Below, piece after piece: positions 8,596 through 15,815 of a DNA stretch of 64,000 nucleotides. The DNA is from Peteryoungia ipomoeae. Its GTDB lineage: Bacteria > Pseudomonadota > Alphaproteobacteria > Rhizobiales > Rhizobiaceae. Position numbers and translations under genes: made by a program. Where the stretch lies: positions 242,446 to 306,445 of the forward strand of contig NZ_STGV01000006.1 in the NCBI RefSeq assembly GCF_004912165.1, given 5' to 3'. Within the stretch, counting starts at the first letter, position 1. Every line of letters starts with the position of its first letter. The notes below the pieces were generated by a model, which saw only the letters and a list, made by a program, of their open reading frames with translations, was not told where the DNA came from and did not search any database.

Positions 8596-9411
8596 ATGCG
8601 CAAGATCGAAATGACCGAGCAGCTCTGGACCCGATTGCTGGCCATGCGTGGCAGCGGGAGTTCAGCGTCAGCTTACGATGACAGCGATGCCTGTCTGTCG
8701 CTTTACGGTCCAATCGCATCCGCGTCTCGTGGTTTTGTGCTGGCACAGGTTGGTCAGTCGTTGGATGGTCGCGTTGCAACGCCTGCCGGGGACGCGCGCG
8801 ACATCTCCGGTCCAGAAGGAATTGGCCATCTGCATCGCTGCCGCGCTCTGGTGGAGGCCGTCATGGTGGGGGTTGGCACGGTTCAGTGCGACGACCCGCA
8901 GCTGTCGGTTCGTGCTGTCAAAGGGCCAAATCCGGTGCGGGTGATCGTGGACTGCCGGGCCGAATTGACGGGTGAAGAGCGGCTGTTTCACGACGGCGGA
9001 GCGCCCGTCATCGTGTTCCAGTCAGTCGATGCACCGCTTCGACAATACGATGCCGATATCATTCGCTTGCCAACCGGTGACAATGGTTTGGAGCCGCAGG
9101 CTATGCTCGACGCTTTGTCCGCGCGCGGCCTGTCCCGCATTCTGGTTGAGGGCGGTGCGAGAACCATTGCACGCTTCATCGAGGCGGACCTTGTTGATCG
9201 CCTGCATGTCTCCATTGCCCCGCTGATCATCGGCTCTGGCCCGATGGGCATTTCGCTTGCGCCCATCACGGCTCTCAACGAGGCACACAGGCCCGTGGCT
9301 GATGTCTTCAGCCTCGGTTCTGACGTGCTGTTTGATTGCCATTTGCGCGCCGGGTCAGCGCGCGTTGAGGCTCGGCATGGCGAGAAGGTCCGTATGGCCG
9401 ATCCTGCATGA
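8596..9411 (+). CDS. Stand-alone RibD C-terminal-type pyrimidine reductase
   Basis: 271 residues. The RibD reductase domain covers about 46-265: 'AQVGQSLDGRVA' (NADPH/substrate entry), 'GVGTVQCDDPQLSVR' (the family G-x-x-T-x-x-x-D-D-P-x-L-x-V-R motif, 92-106), 'PVRVIVD', 'LVEGGARTIARF' and 'LVDRLHVSIAP'. The deaminase half of bifunctional RibD, with its zinc His-Ala-Glu and Pro-Cys-x-x-Cys motifs, is absent; the N-terminal 45 residues are unrelated. The enzyme would reduce a ribosylamino-pyrimidine phosphate to the ribitylamino form, as fungal Rib7 does. With a GTP cyclohydrolase II 3.3 kb away it may serve a dedicated pathway rather than ordinary riboflavin synthesis. Its 3' end overlaps the convergent methyltransferase gene by 57 bases. 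Confidence 0.85.
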   Translation: MRKIEMTEQLWTRLLAMRGSGSSASAYDDSDACLSLYGPIASASRGFVLAQVGQSLDGRVATPAGDARDISGPEGIGHLHRCRALVEAVMVGVGTVQCDDPQLSVRAVKGPNPVRVIVDCRAELTGEERLFHDGGAPVIVFQSVDAPLRQYDADIIRLPTGDNGLEPQAMLDALSARGLSRILVEGGARTIARFIEADLVDRLHVSIAPLIIGSGPMGISLAPITALNEAHRPVADVFSLGSDVLFDCHLRAGSARVEARHGEKVRMADPA

Positions 9412-10158
9412 GCTGCCTTCCTGAGCGACTGCATCTCTTCGGAAAGCGAGCCAGACCGAAACAGCTTCGGGGGGCAGATTACCGACTTCCAGCACGGCAT
9501 TCGCTATTCCGCGAAGCAGCTCAGCCTGGAGTTCGCCGGCGTCGCTCTCCAGAATCCAGGGGCTATCTGCCACCAGGACCGTATAGTCTTCCTTCGTCAA
9601 CGCGTCCTTCAGATAGCTTGTGGCAGACGGGCCGAGGGCTGGACCCAGCCCCTTGTCGCCCTGCTGATGCGTGTTGAAGTCTCTGACGACTTCGGCGTCG
9701 AGGGCATGGGGGACGGTCCAGGTCATTACCCCGTCGTAATTCAGTGCCGCATAAAGCCCGACGTTTTCACCGGCAACTCGAGCGGTAAAGCGATCGCAGA
9801 ATGCCGCAGAGCAAAGGTCGAACAAGGCGGAGGCGGTGATGCAATCGATGCCCTCAAGCGGCAAATCGTCAAGTTGGTTCAAGTCGAGCTGGCAAAAGGT
9901 GACGCCGTTTTCGCTGCCAATCCGCCTGCGGGCCTCCGCAATCAATGTCGGATCATAGTCGAGCAACGTCCAGCGCGTGGGCTCAGGCAGTTTGGGGCGG
10001 AGTGTCCGATAGGTCGAACCCGTCCCACAGCCGATGTCGAGCAGTTGAGGCGAGGATGTTGTGAGCGCCCGCGCCAGTTGCTCCACCAGCGCCGGATCAC
10101 GCGCGGCCATATCTGCGGGCTCGCGAAGCGCAAGCCAGTCCTTGTCAAAGCCACTCAT
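9355..10158 (-). CDS. Class I SAM-dependent methyltransferase
   Basis: 267 residues. Motif I LLDIGCGTGS near residues 40-49, the acidic residue of motif II in 'WTLLDYDP', motif III region 'VTFCQLDLNQLDDLPLEG' and a following 'DCITASALFDLCS' fit a Rossmann-type methyltransferase. Substrate unknown. Its ATG overlaps the stop of the upstream glycosyltransferase by four bases, and it is the last gene of a four-gene minus-strand operon (dehydrogenase, PTPS-like, glycosyltransferase, methyltransferase). The context suggests methylation of a pterin/pyrimidine-derived or glycosylated intermediate, which is inference. Confidence 0.85.
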   Translation of the reverse strand: MSGFDKDWLALREPADMAARDPALVEQLARALTTSSPQLLDIGCGTGSTYRTLRPKLPEPTRWTLLDYDPTLIAEARRRIGSENGVTFCQLDLNQLDDLPLEGIDCITASALFDLCSAAFCDRFTARVAGENVGLYAALNYDGVMTWTVPHALDAEVVRDFNTHQQGDKGLGPALGPSATSYLKDALTKEDYTVLVADSPWILESDAGELQAELLRGIANAVLEVGNLPPEAVSVWLAFRRDAVAQEGSSCRIGHTDLLAMPSLNAR

Positions 10159-11198
10159 TTCAGGGTCTCCAGGAGCTTCGATACCGCTTGAGCTGTCTCT
10201 TCCCAGCCGGGCAATTTTTGTCCCGCGCGTGCAGACCCTTCAGCCTTGAGTGCACGCATCTTGGGATCCAGGATCAAGGTTTCGAGAGCCTGCGCGAATG
10301 CCGTGACATCGTCGACAGCAACCAGAAACCCTGCCTCTTCCGGAACCACTTCGGGAATGGCGCCGGCGCGGCAGGCAACGATGGGCAGACCTTGTGCAAG
10401 CGCCTCGGCAAACACCATGCCATAGCCTTCATAGCGGCTGGCCAGTGCAAAGATGTCGGCATCTGCCATCAGGCTCCTCGTGTCCTCGACTTCGCCACAG
10501 AGTGTGATGCGCGATTGCAGATCATGCTCGGCAATCCGCTTTTCCAGGGAAAGACTTGTGACAGGGTCGAGCGTGCGGCTGCCGACGATCGAGGTGCGCC
10601 ATTCCAGGTGTTCGATTGATTTCAGGGCGTCGACCAGGATGTCGTGGCCCTTGCGCTCGATGAGTGTTCCGACGGCAAGTATATGCGGTACGATGCCATT
10701 CGACGTGGATGGTCGTCCGTTTTTGGTGCCCGGCAGGGCCGTCGTGATCCGCGTTGGGTCGACACCGAAGAGCGTTGCAACTTCGCGTGCCGTCGCGTTC
10801 GACGTGACGACAACGTGTCGGGCGACGGCCAATGCGTCTCGCTCGCTTGCCAAAAGAGCATCTCGGGCATCACCTGCAATGCCTGTTTCAAGGGCAAGTG
10901 GATGATGCACGAGGGCGATGATCCCGAGCCGGTCATGGTTGGCAACGGCCCAACCGTCGAGAACACCAAAGGCCAGCCCGTCAATGACGAGCAACTCTCC
11001 GTCGGATACCGAAGAGAGTTTTTCTTCTGCCAGGCGCAAGGTCTCCCCAGATGGCGAAGGAAAACCATCACCCAGCGCGAGGAGGTCGATCTCCCAGCCG
11101 AGAGCACGAAGGCCCGCGATGAGCTCGCGATCATAAGCGTATCCACCGGTTTTCAGGTTGAGATCGCCCGGATAGGCAAATGTCAGGCGGCGGTTCAA
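10155..11198 (-). CDS. GT4-family glycosyltransferase
   Basis: 347 residues with the GT-B layout. The N-terminal Gly-rich acceptor loop 'LNLKTGGYAYDREL' lies near residues 13-26, the C-terminal domain has 'ILAVGTLIERKGHDIL' and the retaining-enzyme E-x7-E motif EGYGMVFAE followed by ALAQGLPIVAC. Such enzymes transfer a sugar from a nucleotide sugar. No membrane segment is visible, so it is cytosolic or peripheral. It overlaps both neighbours by four bases, which argues that the sugar acceptor is the product of this operon. Confidence 0.88.
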   Translation of the reverse strand: MNRRLTFAYPGDLNLKTGGYAYDRELIAGLRALGWEIDLLALGDGFPSPSGETLRLAEEKLSSVSDGELLVIDGLAFGVLDGWAVANHDRLGIIALVHHPLALETGIAGDARDALLASERDALAVARHVVVTSNATAREVATLFGVDPTRITTALPGTKNGRPSTSNGIVPHILAVGTLIERKGHDILVDALKSIEHLEWRTSIVGSRTLDPVTSLSLEKRIAEHDLQSRITLCGEVEDTRSLMADADIFALASRYEGYGMVFAEALAQGLPIVACRAGAIPEVVPEEAGFLVAVDDVTAFAQALETLILDPKMRALKAEGSARAGQKLPGWEETAQAVSKLLETLK

Positions 11199-11593
11199 AG
11201 ATCCGCCTCGTACCAGCCCCGGGCGGCGTGGGATTCATGCAGCAACACCCGCAGCCGGCAAATGCGGTGGCTGCCGGCACCCAGGCGCTTCTCACGCACC
11301 GCCGCCGCGAGCTCATCGAAGATGTGCTTGGCAATGACTTCAGTCGTGCTGATCTTGCCGGCAAAGGCTGCGTGTTCGTCCAGGTTCTGATAGTTCAGCG
11401 GCTTCAAGACTTCGGCCAGTACGGTGGTCGCTGCGCCAATATCGACGGCAAGGCCATCCTCATCGACATCCTTGGTGAAAAAGGCGGCGTCGACCACGAA
11501 GGTTGCGCCATGCATCCCCTGCGCAGGCCCAAAGACAGGGCGCTGCAGGCTGTGGGCGATCATGATGTGGTCTCTGACTTCTACTGCAAACAT
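11195..11593 (-). CDS. Divergent 6-pyruvoyl-tetrahydropterin synthase / QueD-like protein with missing active-site residues
   Basis: From the ATG at 11593 (GAGAGAACCG before it) the product is 132 residues, close to QueD. A start at 11644 would overlap the upstream gene by 38 bases and adds a non-family N-terminus. The fold markers remain: His14 in MIAHSL, His28 in MHGATF, STTEVIAKHIFDEL (82-95) and Glu120 in LLHES. However the usual H-G-H zinc motif reads H-G-A (28-30), no Cys sits at the catalytic position a few residues before it, and the D-H-H triad region reads N-Y-Q (67-69). Ordinary dihydroneopterin triphosphate chemistry is therefore doubtful; it may bind a related pyrimidine/pterin or do different chemistry. 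Confidence 0.75.
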   Translation of the reverse strand: MFAVEVRDHIMIAHSLQRPVFGPAQGMHGATFVVDAAFFTKDVDEDGLAVDIGAATTVLAEVLKPLNYQNLDEHAAFAGKISTTEVIAKHIFDELAAAVREKRLGAGSHRICRLRVLLHESHAARGWYEADL

Positions 11594-11606
11594 CGGTTCT
11601 CTCTCA

Positions 11607-12599
11607 TCAATATCGAATACGGTGGCAAAGTGTGTCTGGTGCATTGACGATACGTGGATAGGCGGCTTCCAGATCTTCGAATGCGGTTTCTCCTGAGATC
11701 AGAATATCCAGGCGGGCATCGGACAGCAGTTCGAGTGCTTTCGTCATGCGGCGTTTGTAAGTCCAGCGGGCAGTCTTATGGGCGGGGATGGTGCCGACCT
11801 GAGAACTGACAAGCTGCAGGCGGTTCGCATGAAAAGCGCCGCCGAGTGTGATGGAGGCTCTGCGATCGCCATACCAGCTTGCCTCTACGATACGCGCTTC
11901 CTTTCCCGCATGGGCGATAGCGAGATTGAGCGCCTCATCGGATGCTGTGGCATTGATCAGCACGTCAAACGAGCCGGAAAGATGATGAGGCGAGCTAAAG
12001 GTCACGCCAAGGGCGTCCGCGATCGGCTGGCGCTGCCCATTTGTATCGATGAGGATCGTTTCTGTTCCCGCTATCCGTCCGGCAAGATAGGCCGTGAGGC
12101 AGCCGACGACACCGGCACCAAAAACTGCAACGCGATCGCCGGGTTGGATCTGTGCGTCCCAAACAATGTTCAATGCGGTTTCCATATTGGCTGCGAGTAC
12201 CGCACGTGACGGTGGGACGCTTTCGGGAATAAGGTTGATGTCCTCCAACCTTGTCTTCACGATATCTTGATGTGGGTAGAGCACGAAGACATGACGCCCG
12301 ACAAGCTCGCTCGGTCCCCATTCCACGCGCCCCACATTCGAATAGCCATACTTCACGGGGAAGGGGAATTGTCCCTCCATATTGGGTCCGCGCATCCGCT
12401 CGTATTCGCTCGGTGGCACTTTGCCCTGCAGAACCAAGCCCTCTGTTCCGCGGCTGATACCGCTGAACTTCGTGAGCAAAAGCACGGTGTCCTGGTCGAG
12501 GGATAGCGTTTCCTCGCGCAACGCAACAGCACCGGGTGCGACCTGCCAGAGGGCGCGCGCATTGCGGTCATTGAGGTGTTTCTCTTCGAATTCGGTCAC
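11607..12599 (-). CDS. MDR-family dehydrogenase without catalytic zinc cysteine
   Basis: From the GTG at 12599, preceded by GGGGAAG, the product is 330 residues. An upstream GTG at 12701 adds 34 residues with no family similarity. The medium-chain fold is shown by 'KFSGISRGTEGLVL', 'VKYGYSNVGRV' and the nucleotide-binding GAGVVG. The position of the catalytic zinc Cys is Ser in SGISRGTE and the structural-zinc four-Cys lobe is absent; this pattern is also seen in BchC-like dehydrogenases. It probably oxidises or reduces an alcohol/keto side chain with NAD(P). First gene of the operon running to 9355, divergent from the GTP cyclohydrolase II gene. Confidence 0.8.
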   Translation of the reverse strand: MTEFEEKHLNDRNARALWQVAPGAVALREETLSLDQDTVLLLTKFSGISRGTEGLVLQGKVPPSEYERMRGPNMEGQFPFPVKYGYSNVGRVEWGPSELVGRHVFVLYPHQDIVKTRLEDINLIPESVPPSRAVLAANMETALNIVWDAQIQPGDRVAVFGAGVVGCLTAYLAGRIAGTETILIDTNGQRQPIADALGVTFSSPHHLSGSFDVLINATASDEALNLAIAHAGKEARIVEASWYGDRRASITLGGAFHANRLQLVSSQVGTIPAHKTARWTYKRRMTKALELLSDARLDILISGETAFEDLEAAYPRIVNAPDTLCHRIRY

Positions 12600-12764
12600 C
12601 GCTTCCCCATATATCTTTTCGATGAAATTGCCTTTGATGGAACAGATGATCCACTGCGCCCTTTGTTCCCACACAAAACTTAGATTTTTATTCTGGCCCA
12701 CTCCGTAATCCAGCCTGAATTTTCACGCGTAGTAGCAACTAGCATGACCCCAGGGAGCAACATT

Positions 12765-13871
12765 ATGACAGAAACGAGCCAGTCAGTATTCGCAAAAGCC
12801 TCCTCTGCCATCGAGATCGAGCGTGCCGTGTCCGAGCTGCGCTATGGTCGCCCGGTCCTGATGTCGGACGGTGCACGGCGGCTTGCGGTTCTGGCTCTGG
12901 ATTGCGTATCGCCATCCGTCTACGAGCAGTTTGCTCAGGCAACCTCTGACACGCATGCACTACTTTTGACGGCTCCGCGGGCTTCCCGTCTTGGTGTGCC
13001 GCATCACGGCGATGTGCTTGTCCCGCTCGCTGGCACGAGTTTTGAACAGGCGTCGCGCCTTTCCTATTCGCTGGGCGTTGAGGCGCCCAGGTCCTGGCAG
13101 CCCGCGGATCCGATGGCGGCGAACAGCCAGGAACTCGCGCGTCTCGCCTTGCTGCTACCTGCGATGGTCATCGCCGATGTCACTGATCGCGCAGAGCGGT
13201 TCTCGGCCTGTACGTGTATTGCGCATGCTGCACTGAAAGGTGCAGACGAAGCACGCCAGCGCTTCGAGCAGGTTGTCCGCACCCGCGTTCCACTGGAAGA
13301 CATTTCTCGGGCCGAATTCGTCGTCTTCCGCGGTGGCTTGGCGCAGAAGGATCAGGTCGCGATTGTCGTCGGCTCGCCTGACGTTTCCGGTCCTGTCCCT
13401 GTTCGCATCCATTCGTCGTGCCTGACGGGCGATCTGTGCGGCTCGCTGAAATGCGACTGCGGCGACCAGCTTCGCAACGGCTTGAAGGCGCTGGATGCCG
13501 CAGGCGGTGGCGTTCTCCTTTATCTTGACCAGGAAGGACGCGGCACGGGTATCGGCGCTAAAATGAGAGCTTATGGCTATCAGCATCTCGGCCTGGATAC
13601 GATTGATGCGGATGCGGAACTGGGCCTGAGCGAGGATCATCGACGCTACGAAGCTGCTGTCGCAATGCTGCGGGATCTCGGAATTGCTCGGGTGGAACTG
13701 CACACGAACAACCCGACAAAAATTGCAGGCTTGCGACTGGGTGGTATCGTGGTTGAAGGGCGCTCTCCTGTCACGGGACGTGTTACACCGGAAAATCAGA
13801 ATTACCTTCGCACCAAGACCATCCGTGGTGGCCATATCATGGATCTGGACACGTTGGTGGCTGCGGAATAG
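12765..13871 (+). CDS. GTP cyclohydrolase II (RibA-type) with degenerate N-terminal half
   Basis: 368 residues from the ATG at 12765 (GGGAG 8 bases upstream). The C-terminal half (about 180-365) is a full GTP cyclohydrolase II: zinc ligands Cys219, Cys230 and Cys232 in CLTGDLCGSLKCDCGDQL, catalytic-loop YLDQEGRGTG (253-262), and LHTNNPTKIAGL for guanine/ribose binding. The enzyme opens GTP to 2,5-diamino-6-ribosylamino-pyrimidinone phosphate, formate and pyrophosphate. Residues 1-175 occupy the place of the RibB domain in RibBA proteins but lack the RibB acidic motif, so dihydroxybutanone phosphate synthase activity is not expected. It heads a two-gene unit with the CDP-alcohol phosphotransferase and diverges from the dehydrogenase operon, implying dedicated use of its product. 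Confidence 0.9.
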   Translation: MTETSQSVFAKASSAIEIERAVSELRYGRPVLMSDGARRLAVLALDCVSPSVYEQFAQATSDTHALLLTAPRASRLGVPHHGDVLVPLAGTSFEQASRLSYSLGVEAPRSWQPADPMAANSQELARLALLLPAMVIADVTDRAERFSACTCIAHAALKGADEARQRFEQVVRTRVPLEDISRAEFVVFRGGLAQKDQVAIVVGSPDVSGPVPVRIHSSCLTGDLCGSLKCDCGDQLRNGLKALDAAGGGVLLYLDQEGRGTGIGAKMRAYGYQHLGLDTIDADAELGLSEDHRRYEAAVAMLRDLGIARVELHTNNPTKIAGLRLGGIVVEGRSPVTGRVTPENQNYLRTKTIRGGHIMDLDTLVAAE

Positions 13872-13876
13872 TCCCT

Positions 13877-14695
13877 ATGGAAAAGCCGATGGAAGTGCCG
13901 CGTTCGCCTGAACAGAGCCATGAGGGGATGATCGCACGCGCCTCCGTGGGCTACAGCGAGCTGGATACATTGCAGCTGGGCGCATTGACGACCATATCCG
14001 CCATCGCCGTGATGGTGCTGAGTCTGCTGATCGCGGGTGTCCTGTTCCTGCCGTTGGGTGCTCTCTTCGTCTGCGTGGCATTGGGTGTTTTTGCCGTCAT
14101 CTTCACGCTTGTCTGGAGGACTTTGCGGCATCACGGCCATGCGCGTTTTGGCGGCGCAAATATCGTGACTTCGGCAAGGGCGGGCATGGTTAGCGTCATT
14201 GCCGGTGCGGTCGTGTCGACAGAGGCGATCGCATCCGATCCCGTAAGCGGGTGGGCTCTGTTCTGCCTTGTGGTCCTCGCCTTTGCGCTGGATGGTGTCG
14301 ACGGTTACCTCGCAAGACGACAAGGTCTGCAGTCCGATTTCGGTGCGCGCTATGACATGGAAGTAGACGCGTTTCTCATTCTGGTCCTGTCGCTCGCGGC
14401 TGTTCTGATGGGCAAGCTGGGCTACTGGGTTCTTTTGATGGGGCTGATGCGTTATGTCTTCATCGCTGCAGCCGAAGTCCTGCCTGCCTTGAAAGGTGAA
14501 CTGCCGCCATCGTTTCGCAGAAAGCTGGTCTGCGTTGTACAGATTGCCGTGCTTTGCGCGATCCTCCTTCCGATCGTATCGCCCGCGATCGCAGTCGTGA
14601 TGGCAGTGCCAGCTCTTGCGGCGCTTATCTATTCCTTCGCCGTAGACAGTCTTTACCTCCAGTACCATGCGAAGCAGGTTGATGGATCTCGGTAA
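13877..14695 (+). CDS. CDP-alcohol phosphatidyltransferase family membrane enzyme
   Basis: 272 residues, 5 bases after the GTP cyclohydrolase II stop. The family signature is complete: D139-x2-D142-G143-x2-A146-R147-x8-G156-x3-D160-x3-D164. About six membrane helices surround it (two near 35-80, others near 105-120, 125-140, 165-205 and 215-250). Members transfer a phospho-alcohol between CMP and an alcohol in the inner membrane, making phospholipids or related phosphodiesters. The alcohol here is unknown; because the upstream genes can make a ribityl-type pyrimidine, that or a sugar alcohol is an attractive but unproven acceptor. Confidence 0.87.
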   Translation: MEKPMEVPRSPEQSHEGMIARASVGYSELDTLQLGALTTISAIAVMVLSLLIAGVLFLPLGALFVCVALGVFAVIFTLVWRTLRHHGHARFGGANIVTSARAGMVSVIAGAVVSTEAIASDPVSGWALFCLVVLAFALDGVDGYLARRQGLQSDFGARYDMEVDAFLILVLSLAAVLMGKLGYWVLLMGLMRYVFIAAAEVLPALKGELPPSFRRKLVCVVQIAVLCAILLPIVSPAIAVVMAVPALAALIYSFAVDSLYLQYHAKQVDGSR

Positions 14696-14703
14696 GCTGT
14701 CAT

Positions 14704-14739
14704 CGCCATTGAATGGCAGCCGCTTTGCTGCCGATGGCG
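14704..14739 (+). terminator. Nested hairpin after the CDP-alcohol phosphotransferase gene
   Basis: CGCCAT (14704-14709) pairs with ATGGCG (14734-14739), enclosing GGCAGC (14715-14720) paired with GCTGCC (14727-14732). It begins 8 bases after the stop codon. There is no T tract, so it is a likely transcript end or stabiliser rather than a proven intrinsic terminator. Confidence 0.4.
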
Positions 14740-14818
14740 GCGTCTGATGACAATGCTCCGCTTGGATACACTCCCGATGTCGCGCGGCACGCCAAGTCTT
14801 CGGTGGGTTCGCGCGATC

Positions 14819-15739
14819 TCAGGCGGCAGATCTATGGCGCGAGCGGCTCAAGACCAGAAGAACAAGGCCGGGCAAGGCGCCAGCCAGGGACAGTCCGCCG
14901 TAAAGCAGGCTTGCCGCCAACCCGTGCGCTGCCATGCCCCCGAGCAGGGGGAAGAGCGCCATTGCAGCGGCCTCTCTCGTGCCCCATCCGCCAAAACCTG
15001 TTGGGATCAACATTGCGAGCAAGCAAAGCGGGATGATGGTCAATCCGGCAAACCATGGGAGATCCGCGCCAACGGCATCCGCGGCCACCATGAAGGTCAC
15101 GATGTAGGAGAGCACCACCGTAAGGCTGAGACCCAGTTGAACGATCCAGGCCCTGTCCCTGATGAAAACGGCGTAAAGGTCACCCGTGGGCAGGCTGCCC
15201 GCGAGAATTCGGTTTCGCTTCGCCAATTGGAAACCGACGAATATGACAGCAAGGACCGCGACTGCTGTCATGGTCAGTGCCACCATATCATAAGTGGGGC
15301 GTTGAGAGGCCGCTATCCCTTGCCAGGCTGGCAGGCCGAGGGCCGCAAACAGGAAGAAGCCAATCTGGCCGGAGATACGTTCGAACAGAACCGCCTTCGC
15401 GGGTATCTTCCATCCACCCGGTCCCTCATCGCGCATGCGGTAGGCACGCGCGGCGTCGCCGGCCATTCCTCCGGGCAGCGTTTGATTGAGAAAACTGGCG
15501 ACATAATATTCGCGGATTGCTTTGCCGTAACCGATCTCCTGGCCAAGACGGCCAGCTGTGAACTGCCACCGCACGGCAGACAGCACGATTTGCGTTTGAA
15601 CGAGTATCAAGCCTATTGCGAGATGCGCGAGGCTGACATTGTTCAGCGTTTGCACCAAATCCCTCCAGTCCAGCTGGAAAGCAAGGATACCGGCGAGAAT
15701 CACTACAAAGGCGGCAATCAGGGGTCTGTTTGTGCGCAA
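14819..15739 (-). CDS. Lysylphosphatidylglycerol flippase-domain membrane protein (UPF0104/LPG_synthase_TM)
   Basis: About 306 residues with eight or so membrane helices and no soluble aminoacyl-transferase domain. The family segments 'NQTLPGGMAGDAARAYRM' and 'LIPTGFGGWGTREAAAMALF' are present; the latter pair of Gly-rich loops is diagnostic. Related proteins translocate modified lipids or support glycolipid export. The start is uncertain: the frame is open to a GTG at 15901 and an ATG at 15883, but those would overlap the divergent sulfatase-fold gene, so I use the TTG at 15739, which gives normal length but has no strong ribosome site. Context suggests it handles the lipid product of this cluster. 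Confidence 0.78.
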   Translation of the reverse strand: MRTNRPLIAAFVVILAGILAFQLDWRDLVQTLNNVSLAHLAIGLILVQTQIVLSAVRWQFTAGRLGQEIGYGKAIREYYVASFLNQTLPGGMAGDAARAYRMRDEGPGGWKIPAKAVLFERISGQIGFFLFAALGLPAWQGIAASQRPTYDMVALTMTAVAVLAVIFVGFQLAKRNRILAGSLPTGDLYAVFIRDRAWIVQLGLSLTVVLSYIVTFMVAADAVGADLPWFAGLTIIPLCLLAMLIPTGFGGWGTREAAAMALFPLLGGMAAHGLAASLLYGGLSLAGALPGLVLLVLSRSRHRSAA

Positions 15740-15815
15740 CAGGCGGGACTTTCGGAGTTGGAGATTCGCGACGGCTTTCCAGGCGGATATACGGCGAGAA
15801 AAGGACGACCTGCCA

